Below, one piece after another: positions 50,331 to 58,524 of a stretch of 64,000 nt of DNA (position 1 is the stretch's first letter; each line of letters opens with the position of its first letter). The position numbers and the translations under genes are program-made. Below the pieces are notes generated by a model. It was given only the letters and a program-made list of their open reading frames with translations, searched no databases and was not told the origin of the DNA. Source of the DNA: Haloimpatiens lingqiaonensis (lineage in GTDB: Bacteria; Bacillota; Clostridia; Clostridiales; Clostridiaceae); assembly GCF_044502415.1 (NCBI RefSeq), contig NZ_CP172402.1; one strand, written 5' to 3'.

Positions 50331-51332
50331 ATGGGCGATATTAAATATATAAATCCTAATTTTAAACATATTTACAGTGTAGTTTCACTTTTTTCGGGAG
50401 CTGGCGGATTAGATATGGGACTGCATAATCAAGGCTTCAAGACTATTTGGGCTAATGACATAGATGTGGATGCTTGTGAAACACACAAGGCTTGGTCTGG
50501 GGCAGATGTTGTATGCGGAGATATAGGTAAGATAGGTTTTGATACTGTTCCAAAATCTGACATAATTGTGGGAGGTTTTCCATGCCAAGGATTTTCGCTG
50601 GCCGGTCCACGTAAGATTGATGATAAGCGAAATACTTTATATAGGTATTTTGTTAAGTTGCTTGGTATTAATCAACCTTATGCCTTTATTGCGGAAAATG
50701 TTAAGGGAATTTTGACTTTAGGAGACGGAGCAATAATAGAGGCAATCATCGAGGATTTTTCGGAGCGTGGTTATGACGTATATCCAAACTTGGTCAATGC
50801 CGCAGATTATGGAGTTCCTCAAGACCGTTGGAGAGTGCTTATGGTTGGCTTCAGAAAAGATTTAAAAGTTAAAAGATTTGAATTTCCAAAGCCTTTTAAC
50901 TATAAAATGACACTCCAGGAAGCGTTGCGTGATTTGCCCAAACCAGGCACACATGATATTTGTAATGCCTCATATTCAAGTCGTTTTATGAGTCGTAATA
51001 GAAAGAGAAATTGGCATGAGGTAAGTTATACAATTCCTGCAATGGCAAAGCAAGTTCCCATACATCCTGAAAGCCCAGATATGATAAAATTAGATACAGA
51101 CTTGTGGAAATTCGGGGATAACGGAGTAACTAGGAGATTAAGTTGGCAGGAGTGTGCTGCTATACAGACATTCCCACAGGGGATGTATTTTGCAGGCAAC
51201 CTAACATCCAAGTATAAGCAAATTGGGAATGCTGTGCCTGTAAAATTGGCAGAGGTTGTAGCTTCTGCTGTACATGGAGAATTAGATAAGTGTATATATG
51301 GTGAAAAAAGAAGTGTATTGGAAGTGTTGTAA
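50331..51332 (+). CDS. DNA (cytosine-5) methyltransferase, M.HaeIII-like
   Basis: 333 residues. C5-methyltransferase motifs in order: I VSLFSGAGGLDMGL near 20, IV with catalytic Cys GGFPCQGFSLAGP near 85, VI FIAENVKGIL near 128, VIII QDRWRVLMVGFR, X YKQIGNAVPVKLAEVV. The target-recognition region between VIII and IX has SSRFMSRNRKRNWHEVSYTI, like M.HaeIII (GGCC). The adjacent gene encodes a HaeIII-type nuclease, so GGCC is the predicted target. ATG at 50331; AAAGGAGG is 12 nt upstream, and a TTG at 50322 is an alternative start. It protects the host from the nuclease. Confidence 0.93.
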   Translation: MGDIKYINPNFKHIYSVVSLFSGAGGLDMGLHNQGFKTIWANDIDVDACETHKAWSGADVVCGDIGKIGFDTVPKSDIIVGGFPCQGFSLAGPRKIDDKRNTLYRYFVKLLGINQPYAFIAENVKGILTLGDGAIIEAIIEDFSERGYDVYPNLVNAADYGVPQDRWRVLMVGFRKDLKVKRFEFPKPFNYKMTLQEALRDLPKPGTHDICNASYSSRFMSRNRKRNWHEVSYTIPAMAKQVPIHPESPDMIKLDTDLWKFGDNGVTRRLSWQECAAIQTFPQGMYFAGNLTSKYKQIGNAVPVKLAEVVASAVHGELDKCIYGEKRSVLEVL

Positions 51333-52286
51333 ATGGCTATTCAAACAAAGACCGGAAAAGGCTTTGAGTATGCTTGTCTTAAAGCCTTTGAAGGATATTT
51401 AAAAAGTGAAAATAATGAAGTAGAAATATCTGATAATGGAGCTGTGTCTAATGCTAAATCAGATTATTGCAATCTATCTTTAGATTTACAATCCAAAATG
51501 GATAAGGCTGCACAGGCAGCAGTAAGAGTTATTGTTCGATTAGAACCACTACTTCAAAATTCTACAGGCAATAAGTTATACCTTACATTACAAGCTGACA
51601 AAAAAGGGATGGAAGGTGACGTAAGGGATGTACTTGCTATCCGTAAAGACAAGGATTGGGAGATAGGAATAAGTTGTAAACATAATCACGCTGCAGTTAA
51701 GCATTCCAGACTTTCAAAAACATTAGATTTTGGTGATAAGTGGCTGGGAATACCGTGTTCAGATACATACTTTAAAGAGATCGAACCGATTTTTGATAGA
51801 CTAACAGAATTAAAGAAAAATAAAATTGAGTGGAAAGCAATTCCTAGTAAAGATGATAATGTATATGTGCCGATTTTAAATGCTTTTGTGAAAGAATTAA
51901 AGAGATTAGAAGCAGAATATCCAGAGATTGTTCCGCAAAGATTTTTAAGCTATCTATTAGGTGTTAATGACTTCTATAAAGTTATTAGCAAAGAGAGTAA
52001 AAAAGTTACTCAAATTTCCGTTTTTAATATGTATGGCACTCTTAATAGAAGTGCTGGCAAAATAAAACCACAAACTGTAATTCCTAAATTAGTGTTGCCA
52101 ACAAAGTTTTTTGACATCAGCTATAAGCCAAGATCGAAGAATACTATAATTGCAACCTGTGATAATGGCTGGACTGTTTCAATGCGAATACATAGTGCAG
52201 CTACATTAGTAGAATCTAGCCTAAAATTTGATGTTAATTTAACTGGTATTCCACCAGCATTATATACGCATCATGAGCCGTGGTAA
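51333..52286 (+). CDS. type II restriction endonuclease, HaeIII family
   Basis: 317 residues. Start GKGFEYACLKAFEGYL and the block ISCKHNHAAVKHSRLSKTLD ... FGDKWLGIPCSDTYF match the RE_HaeIII family; D/E in KGMEGDVRDVLAI, followed by the K in GISCKHN, form the likely PD-(D/E)xK catalytic centre. Expected to cut GGCC. The ATG follows the methyltransferase stop codon with no gap, so nuclease synthesis is coupled to prior methyltransferase translation. A terminator follows. With the methylase it forms a selfish defence/addiction pair carried by the island. Confidence 0.88.
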   Translation: MAIQTKTGKGFEYACLKAFEGYLKSENNEVEISDNGAVSNAKSDYCNLSLDLQSKMDKAAQAAVRVIVRLEPLLQNSTGNKLYLTLQADKKGMEGDVRDVLAIRKDKDWEIGISCKHNHAAVKHSRLSKTLDFGDKWLGIPCSDTYFKEIEPIFDRLTELKKNKIEWKAIPSKDDNVYVPILNAFVKELKRLEAEYPEIVPQRFLSYLLGVNDFYKVISKESKKVTQISVFNMYGTLNRSAGKIKPQTVIPKLVLPTKFFDISYKPRSKNTIIATCDNGWTVSMRIHSAATLVESSLKFDVNLTGIPPALYTHHEPW

Positions 52287-52320
52287 AAAGAAGATGGTAC
52301 AAGCTATCTTCTTTTATTTT
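52287..52320 (+). terminator. terminator of the R-M operon
   Basis: AAAGAAGAT (52287-52295) pairs with ATCTTCTTT (52306-52314), then TATTTTTAT. The left arm begins at the nuclease stop codon. Confidence 0.75.
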
Positions 52321-52353
52321 TATGATAAAATAAAAATATGGAGGTGTTTGAAG

Positions 52354-52515
52354 ATGTATATAAATAAAAATACAGATAAAGAGCCACTTGTGAAGGTCAA
52401 GCCACCAACAACTGCATTAAAAAAGATGATAATAGAAAAATTGCCAGAGATGAATCGAGAATATAAGGATAGATTATATAAACGAATAGTAAGTGTTGCA
52501 AAAGGAGAAAAATAA
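52354..52515 (+). CDS. small hypothetical protein
   Basis: 53 residues from the ATG at 52354 behind GGAGGTG: MYINKNTDKEPLVKVKPPTT, then a basic helix (KMIIEKLPEMNREYKDRLYK). Function not recognised. It lies immediately before the repeated AT-rich segment. Confidence 0.55.
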   Translation: MYINKNTDKEPLVKVKPPTTALKKMIIEKLPEMNREYKDRLYKRIVSVAKGEK

Positions 52516-52518
52516 TTT

Positions 52519-52873
52519 ATATTAGTTTCTATTAATATGAATTAGTTATTATTAATTCCCATTAGTTTCTATTAATACGAACTAATCTTAAAAACATCTT
52601 CTAAAAACGTTTTTGGTTTTTAAAAGCCTACAGTCTTTAGAAGATAATAATAGATATATTATCTATTCGGAGAAAAACGAATTAATATAGATCTATTTTG
52701 ATGCAATCGTCTTTAATAACGTATTTTAGTCAATAAATCGTGTTTTTGGTTATTTTATAGTCTGTATTATTTTTATCTATTCTTAAATCTAAATATTTTT
52801 TTAATCTATCTTTTTATCTTCGTCAACATCACGTTGACCTTCTTAAAAAATAAAAAGAGGTCGAAAGACCTCA
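52519..52873 (+). repeat. AT-rich segment with iteron-like direct repeats
   Basis: ATTAGTTTCTATTAATA occurs at about 52524 and 52562, each followed by (T/C)GAA(T/C)TA, with a partial ATTAGTTATTATTAATT between. Downstream are an ATCTTCTAAA/TTTAGAAGAT stem (about 52595-52645), GTCAAC/GTTGAC (52822-52838) and a minus-strand terminator GAGGTC/GACCTC (52857-52872). No gene. Candidate origin or regulatory region. Confidence 0.45.
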
Positions 52874-53107
52874 CTACATTAACGGGATAGCAAATTCCAA
52901 TACTGCCTGTCCAATCCATCCAAGTAAGGATGGTATTTTTTTACTTAATGTCCTTACTCCGCTCTTTGTTGTGTAAGATAAATTTACTGTATCTATAACT
53001 CCTGATCTTACTCTATTTATGTTATATGTGAAGCCATCTCTGCATTGTACCAATTTAGTATCTACTACTCTACCTCTGTTTGTTGTCTTATCCATAGGTT
53101 TTATCAT
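52874..53107 (-). CDS. small hypothetical protein with hydrophobic C-terminus
   Basis: 77 residues from the ATG at 53107 (GGAG 9 nt upstream on the minus strand). Basic and beta-rich (RDGFTYNINRVRSGVIDTVN, SYTTKSGVRTLSKK), ending in a hydrophobic tail LGWIGQAVLEFAIPLM that could touch the membrane. Only minus-strand gene in this part of the island; a terminator follows. Function unknown. Confidence 0.5.
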   Translation of the reverse strand: MIKPMDKTTNRGRVVDTKLVQCRDGFTYNINRVRSGVIDTVNLSYTTKSGVRTLSKKIPSLLGWIGQAVLEFAIPLM

Positions 53108-53284
53108 ATGAACCATCTCCTTTTCTTATCCATAGAATTATCTATTTTTACTGGTTGTCTTACTCATAGGTTTAACAGCACATTTTGCTCCGTTATCAAT
53201 AGTTTTTATTATATTTTATATCTATATTATACCATTTGAGTAATTTTGAGTCCATTTTTATTCAAAAAATATTGCAAGAAAAAC

Positions 53285-53314
53285 TTGACTTTATATTTCA
53301 TCTTTTTTTACTAT
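53285..53314 (+). promoter_or_regulatory. island promoter P2
   Basis: TTGACT (53285-53290), N18, TACTAT (53309-53314), followed by GTATAT. Confidence 0.6.
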
Positions 53315-53348
53315 GTATATAAAGAAAGAAACAGAGAGGTGATGCGAT

Positions 53349-53657
53349 ATGAAAAAAGAGAATAAAGTATGGACACTTATATCCCCTACTTGCCACGAAA
53401 TTCTATTCAAAATAGCAGAAGAGAAAAAAATACCTGCCACGAAGATTGTGTTAAATACTGTGTTTAATAAATTACCAGATAAGTTAGAGGATGATTACCT
53501 ATTTGTAACTGAAGGAGCAAGAAAGATAGTTATATCTTTAAATGATAAGGAATATGAGCGTATAACAGAGCTTGTGCAAAAAGAAAATGTAAAGCCAAGT
53601 AAGTTTTTAAGAATGGTTATTTACACATATCTAAAACAAGGTGGATATATAGAGTAA
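53349..53657 (+). CDS. putative double ribbon-helix-helix protein
   Basis: 102 residues behind GAGGTGATGCGAT. Two similar halves, each a short strand plus helices: WTLISPTCHEILFKIAEEKK ... TKIVLNTVFNKL, and KIVISLNDKEYERITELVQK ... PSKFLRMVIYTYLKQ. This is the layout of RHH DNA-binding or CopG-like proteins, with an internal repeat. Probably a plasmid/phage-type repressor of the island. The similarity is a judgement by eye. Confidence 0.5.
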   Translation: MKKENKVWTLISPTCHEILFKIAEEKKIPATKIVLNTVFNKLPDKLEDDYLFVTEGARKIVISLNDKEYERITELVQKENVKPSKFLRMVIYTYLKQGGYIE

Positions 53658-53731
53658 AATTAGACTTTATAGGAATAAAAATGGTATTATAAGTCCAAGA
53701 AAAAATATTTCAAAAAGTTCTCCAAAAATAC

Positions 53732-53761
53732 TTGATTTTATAGAAAATCATTTATTACTAT
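53732..53761 (+). promoter_or_regulatory. island promoter P3
   Basis: TTGATT (53732-53737), N18, TACTAT (53756-53761), followed by GTAAAC. The spacer shares AAAATCATTT with P1. Confidence 0.6.
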
Positions 53762-53852
53762 GTAAACAGGATAAAGAAAGGCGGTTACTCTACCGCCAAT
53801 ACATAGAGTTAGAAATAACTCAATTTTAAAAAACAAAAAGGAGTGGTGGGAT

Positions 53853-54098
53853 ATGAAACGAATTATAAATGATAAAATCTATGATACTGATAAAGCAAAG
53901 TTAATTATTACTGATGATAACGGTACAAAATACTATGTGACAACACGAGGGGCATGGTTTGCGGTGTATGATGATATGTCAATGCGAGATATGGATGATT
54001 GTATGATGATAGATATATTGACTAATGTGCAAGCTTATAATCCAGTAGCAACAGACATATTATTACAGTATTTTGCAGATTTTTTACAAGAGGCTTAA
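53853..54098 (+). CDS. small acidic hypothetical protein
   Basis: 81 residues with AAAGGAG 9 nt upstream: a beta-rich N-terminus (KLIITDDNGTKYYVTTRGAW) and an acidic helical C-terminus (DCMMIDILTNVQAYNPVATD). Function not recognised. It lies 105 bp before the split primase gene and could be co-transcribed from P3. Confidence 0.55.
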   Translation: MKRIINDKIYDTDKAKLIITDDNGTKYYVTTRGAWFAVYDDMSMRDMDDCMMIDILTNVQAYNPVATDILLQYFADFLQEA

Positions 54099-54203
54099 TT
54101 GCCTCTTATACATAAACCACAGCTCATAGCAGTAATGCAGTACATAATCCAACTGACCATTGGATTATTAATACAGATTTATACAAAAGGGAGCGTGGTA
54201 TGT

Positions 54204-54392
54204 ATGAGAATATTTAAAGACCAGATCGAAACATATAATAAGATAATAAACAAATATAATACTATTTATAACGGAGAAAAATTGGATTTTAACTCTGTTG
54301 TAAATAGTGCGGTATCAGAGCTACTACAAAGCGATTTTGATTTCAAAAGCCTAAAAAACTATAATTATTATGTAAAAGGTGGCAACGCCTGG
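54204..54392 (+). pseudogene. primase-like protein, N-terminal part (split by IS)
   Basis: 63 codons from the ATG at 54204 (GGGAG 10 nt upstream): MRIFKDQIETYNKIINKYNT ... VKGGNAW. The frame then enters the IS. Deleting 54393-56007 plus one CTGG copy joins GGNAW to AYKYVKLNYDLWKQ in the same frame, giving a 684-residue protein. The longer frame from 54099 is not needed. Confidence 0.85.
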
Positions 54393-56007
54393 CAGGTTGT
54401 GCGAAAATCCATAATTTATGGTATAATTTAATATATAAGTATTAAATTTCTATTAAGGGGTTGTTGCAATGAATTATATTTATGGTGATGATAGAAAACA
54501 AACAAAAATTGAAATAATGGAAGACTATGTTGATAACGATAGTGAAGTAAGAATTATTGATAAAATAATTGATGTTATGGATATAGAAAGTATGGGTTTC
54601 AAAGTTGGAAATAACGATGAAGTGGGACGACCTAAATTCAATCCAAAAGATTTATTGAAATTATACGTTTATGGATATTTTTACGGAATAAGATCATCAC
54701 GTAAATTAGCAAAGCAATGCCTTATTAATAGGGAAGTTATTTGGTTAATTAAAGGTATTAAACCTAAGTATAGAGTTATTGCAGATTTTAGAAAAGAAAA
54801 TGTTGAAGCTCTTGAAAATATTTTTAAAAAGTTTTTTAATTACTGTATTGAGCTGGGCTTATATGGTAAAGAACTAATTGTTATAGATGGTACTAAAGTA
54901 GAGGCTTCCGCATCTAAGAGAAAAAATTACAGCTTAAATAAGCTATCTAAAATGAAGGAAATAACTCAAAATAAAATTGAAGAATATATGCATGCAATAG
55001 AAATTAATGATGATTTAGATGAGAATAAAAATAAGGATTTTGATAAAGAAGCCATAGAGTCTGCTATAAAAACATTAGAAGAAAAATTGGAATACTACAA
55101 ACAATTAGATACTCAAATAGTATTAAACGATGAAACTGAAATTAATTTTACAGATCCTGATGCTAAAACAGTAAAATTTGGAGCTAATCAAGGTACTGAT
55201 TTGGGGTATAATGTTCAAGTAGCAGTAGATGCTAAAAATAAACTTATAGCTGCTTATGATGTTATTAATAATTCAGCGGATCAAGGTCAGTTGTTTAATA
55301 TGAGTCAAAAAGCTAAAGAGGATCTTGATGTAGATTCTATAGAAGTTCTTGCAGATAAAGGGTACTTTCATACAGAAGATTTTATTAAATGCGCTAAAGA
55401 AAATATTGTAGCTTATGTGTCTAAACCAACGTATTCTAATGGCATAGGAAATCCAACATATTATACTGATAAATTCAAATATTTAAAAGAAGAAGATGCA
55501 TATATTTGTCCTGACGGACAAACTTTACATTGTATTACAAAAAAAATTAATGCTAAAAAGAAAAGATATTGTAATTATGATGCATGTAGTAAATGCAGAA
55601 ACAAATCTAAATGCACAAATTCATCCAAAGGCAGAACAATAACAAGAGGCGAAAATGAAAATATTACAGAAGCGGTTAACGAAAGAGTTAAGGAGAATAA
55701 AGCAAAATGTATGCTTCGACAAACAATTGTTGAACATCCTTTTGGAACATTAAAAAGGACAATGGGTTTTTACTACTTACTTTTGAGAGGTTTCAAAAAA
55801 GTGAGGGGTGAGATTAGTCTTGCCATTTTTACCTATAATTTAAAAAGAGTAATAAATATTCTAGGAGTTGAAAGGCTCCTAGGAGCCCTTCTTGCTAATA
55901 TTTATATATATTTTCTGAGAAAGAACAAAAAGATTACTATAGTCGCTTAAAAAAGGAAATAAAGTTTCTAAGTAATCTTTTTATAAAGTTAATTTACGCA
56001 CAATCTG
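54393..56007 (+). mobile_element. IS1182-type insertion sequence, 1615 bp
   Basis: Terminal inverted repeats CAGGTTGTGCGAAAAT and (read inward at right) CAGATTGTGCGTAAAT, 14 of 16 identical; 4-bp duplication CTGG at 54389-54392 and 56008-56011. One transposase gene; a terminator AAAAGATTACT/AGTAATCTTTTT (about 55930-55982) closes it. Confidence 0.88.
54469..55950 (+). CDS. IS1182-family DDE transposase
   Basis: 493 residues. N-terminal helical domain (GRPKFNPKDLLKLYVYGYFYG, IRSSRKLAKQC), DDE acids in LIVIDGTKVEASASKRKNYS (near 140), VEVLADKGYF-like SIEVLADKGYFHTEDF (near 293) and TIVEHPFGTLKRTMGFYYLL (near 425), and a zinc-like cluster NYDACSKCRNKSKC. AAGGGG precedes the ATG. Appears intact; it inserted in the primase-like gene. 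Confidence 0.93.
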   Translation: MNYIYGDDRKQTKIEIMEDYVDNDSEVRIIDKIIDVMDIESMGFKVGNNDEVGRPKFNPKDLLKLYVYGYFYGIRSSRKLAKQCLINREVIWLIKGIKPKYRVIADFRKENVEALENIFKKFFNYCIELGLYGKELIVIDGTKVEASASKRKNYSLNKLSKMKEITQNKIEEYMHAIEINDDLDENKNKDFDKEAIESAIKTLEEKLEYYKQLDTQIVLNDETEINFTDPDAKTVKFGANQGTDLGYNVQVAVDAKNKLIAAYDVINNSADQGQLFNMSQKAKEDLDVDSIEVLADKGYFHTEDFIKCAKENIVAYVSKPTYSNGIGNPTYYTDKFKYLKEEDAYICPDGQTLHCITKKINAKKKRYCNYDACSKCRNKSKCTNSSKGRTITRGENENITEAVNERVKENKAKCMLRQTIVEHPFGTLKRTMGFYYLLLRGFKKVRGEISLAIFTYNLKRVINILGVERLLGALLANIYIYFLRKNKKITIVA

Positions 56008-57877
56008 CTGGGCATATAAATATGTAAAACTAAATTACGATTTATGGAAGCAGATAGCAGAAAAATTGGATTTTAAAAACCTTCCTAAAAATATTCAGGA
56101 AGATAAAATAGATAACGTTGTTAACACAGCTCTATCCAAAGCAATAGAATTAAAGTGGAAATTAAGAAAAGAAGTCATAGATGCCTGGGATAATACCAAT
56201 AGCGAAGAAATTGATGAGTATGATAAAGATATAATAAGTTGGAAGAAACAAATACTAGATAAAAGTTGGACAATAGATAGATTATTACTGATATTAGATA
56301 AATTTAAAATGATAGATAATTTAGCTTTTGGCGAAGATATGATAAAAATTAATTGCCCTTCTTGCGGACATGAAGATTTTGCAGTCTTTTTAAATAAAGA
56401 TGGATCTGTCCTAGTTAATTGTGTTGGTGGTAAGTGTAATATAGGTACAGGAGATATATGGCAAATATTTGGTGATGAAGGAAGTATTGAAACTATAATA
56501 GATGAGGTATGGGATACATTAAAAAATTGTAATGATTCGGATATTAATAAGATAAAGAATGGAGATTATGTAGTAAAAAGGTGCAGTTCTTATGCTAATA
56601 AATATCTACCAAGTATTGTTGGCAACTGCGTAGAAAAATACAATTATATGTATAAAAAAGGATTTACTAAAGATGTTTTAATAGAGTGTGATGTATTGTA
56701 CAGAGATGATGCTGTGAATACATGGAATAATAAAACAGGAGCAAATGAAATTAATGATTTTAGATATAGAATATGTTATGTTATAAAAGATTTGAAAGGA
56801 AATGTAGTTGGGATTCAAGGCAGAAGTATTTTTGACAATAATATAGATAGGGAACGCTTTGTAAAAAATGACGAACATTACAAAAAAGTTTATTGGAATA
56901 GTTTCAAATATAATAAAGATGACTGTGCAAAAAAACGCAAGGAAGAAAAATTTAAAAAATTATCTCAAAAGGTACTATCAACGTCAGGATTTAAGAAAAG
57001 TCAACACTTATACCTTGCTTATAAATATGTAGGTATGGAAGGTATAAAAAAAGTCGTGATAACGGAAGGTCCAAAAGATGCTATCAAAGTATATGCACAA
57101 AAATTTAATGATATAGCTGTAGTTAGTAGCCTAGGAAAAGATTTATCTTCTGCACAGGCAGAAATACTTCTTCAAGTATTTGGAACTGACGTAGAAATTG
57201 TAATGGCTTATGACGGGGATGAGGCAGGTAAAAAAGGAAATATAGATGCTTATAATAGATTAATAAAAAAAGGATTTAAAAAGGTGTCTTTTGTGAAATA
57301 TAAGAATTGGAAAGATTTTGGAGACGTAATAGTAAAGACAAAAACGGCAGAAAACAAGATAATTGCAGGAATGATTAATAATGCTCTATCATTCGATGAT
57401 TACAATAATAGTAAAGATAGTAATAAAGTAAAGAGAGTAAATAAAACAGATAAAAAGAATAATAATGATGGAAAAGATTTTTGGACTGTACAAGCAGAAG
57501 AATGGGAAAAAGAGAATGATACTATCTCTAACGGAGAAGGATTAGCAGAACCGTCAGTAGCAGAACAAATCACCTTCGATGCAAACGCAGAAAGAACAGC
57601 AGACTGGTTCGCAGAGCTAATAAAACTTGCAAAACGAGAATCTGGAAAATTTGCAATAAACATAGAAGCAGAAATGATGAATTTACAAGAAAATGGTAAG
57701 GAAGAATGGTTTAAAGAGTTTGTAAGAAGATATGGAGATTTACCTTACAACATTTTACTAATAGTTGCAAAAGTGGAGAAAAAAATAAAAGTAAGAGAGA
57801 TGTTGTTGGCAAAATTTACAAAACAAACAATTAGTGTTGTAGATGATGCTACGAATGATAATTATATACCGTTTTAA
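56008..57877 (+). pseudogene. primase-like protein, main part (zinc ribbon + Toprim; split by IS)
   Basis: Coding from the IS edge (AYKYVKLNYDLWKQIAEKLD); a local TTG at 56066 could allow re-initiation of a 603-residue product. A zinc ribbon NCPSCGHEDFAVFL ... VNCVGGKCNI (near 92-125 of that product) resembles the DnaG CHC2 domain. The Toprim domain has E in VVITEGPKDAIKVYA and DxD in MAYDGDEAGKKGN. So it is a DnaG/phage-type primase for island replication. The C-terminal 150 residues are charged linker plus a helical domain that may bind a helicase. The N-terminal 63 residues lie beyond the IS. Confidence 0.88.
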
Positions 57878-57985
57878 ATAGTTTAACCTACCTTTTTAGG
57901 TAGATTTTATTTTTATGTATATGCTATAGACTTTATAACTAATCGGCGCTATAATCATTATAAAAATAGGAGGTGTTTACATATT

Positions 57986-58159
57986 ATGTATGATGATTTT
58001 GAGAAAGCTATAAATTGCAATGAAGTAATAAGTAGGATTGTAACTCTAGCAAATAATCTAAATAGCCCGGCGGATTTTGGAAGTAATGTAGCAGAAATAC
58101 TAAAAGACAATGAGTTAATAAGTCCAGAAACCTACTACATTGTAACTGGTCAATTATAG
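57986..58159 (+). CDS. small hypothetical protein
   Basis: 57 residues behind AGGAGG: MYDDFEKAINCNEVISRIVT ... SPETYYIVTGQL. Acidic and helical, function not recognised. Last gene of the island by my estimate; a terminator follows. Confidence 0.55.
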   Translation: MYDDFEKAINCNEVISRIVTLANNLNSPADFGSNVAEILKDNELISPETYYIVTGQL

Positions 58160-58161
58160 CC

Positions 58162-58190
58162 ATCCTGCTAAAAAAAGCGGGATTTTAGAT
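58162..58190 (+). terminator. terminator at the island's right edge
   Basis: ATCCTGCT (58162-58169) pairs with AGCGGGAT (58176-58183), then TTTTAG. Confidence 0.65.
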
Positions 58191-58201
58191 CACAAATAAC
58201 C

Positions 58202-58222
58202 CATCCTATGTACTCTTTATTG
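58202..58222 (+). repeat. direct repeat flanking the lipoprotein/AraC block, copy 1
   Basis: CATCCTATGTASTCTTTATT plus G (21 bp), recurring at 60951-60971 with one mismatch (S is C here, G there). It may be a duplicated intergenic end or an old attachment site. Confidence 0.5.
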
Positions 58223-58358
58223 AAAAACAAAGATTTCACTTGAAAGAAGTAATAAAATAATATATATGTAAATAGTTTTAAAATGAATGAGCTAAAGTAA
58301 CTAATACAATCTTTTTATAATGTAGTTTGCAAAACAATATATTTAAGAATGGGAAAAA

Positions 58359-58386
58359 TTAGCATGGGGCAACCCATGCTAAAAAT
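58359..58386. terminator. hairpin with GCAA tetraloop
   Basis: A perfect 10-bp stem TTAGCATGGG/CCCATGCTAA (58359-58368, 58373-58382) closed by GCAA, in the gap before the convergent lipoprotein gene. It would terminate minus-strand transcription, with reverse-strand T-rich flank. The remaining gap (58223-58524) is AT-rich. Confidence 0.65.
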
Positions 58387-58524
58387 ATGTTTATTTTATT
58401 CAGTATATATTCCCTAAAATAAAAAAAGCAATGGAAGAAAGTAAAAAACTAATGATTATACATTTTATAAATGTATAAAAAGTTTTATGGTTTAATTTAA
58501 ATTTTACTTTTTTTATAGAATTAA

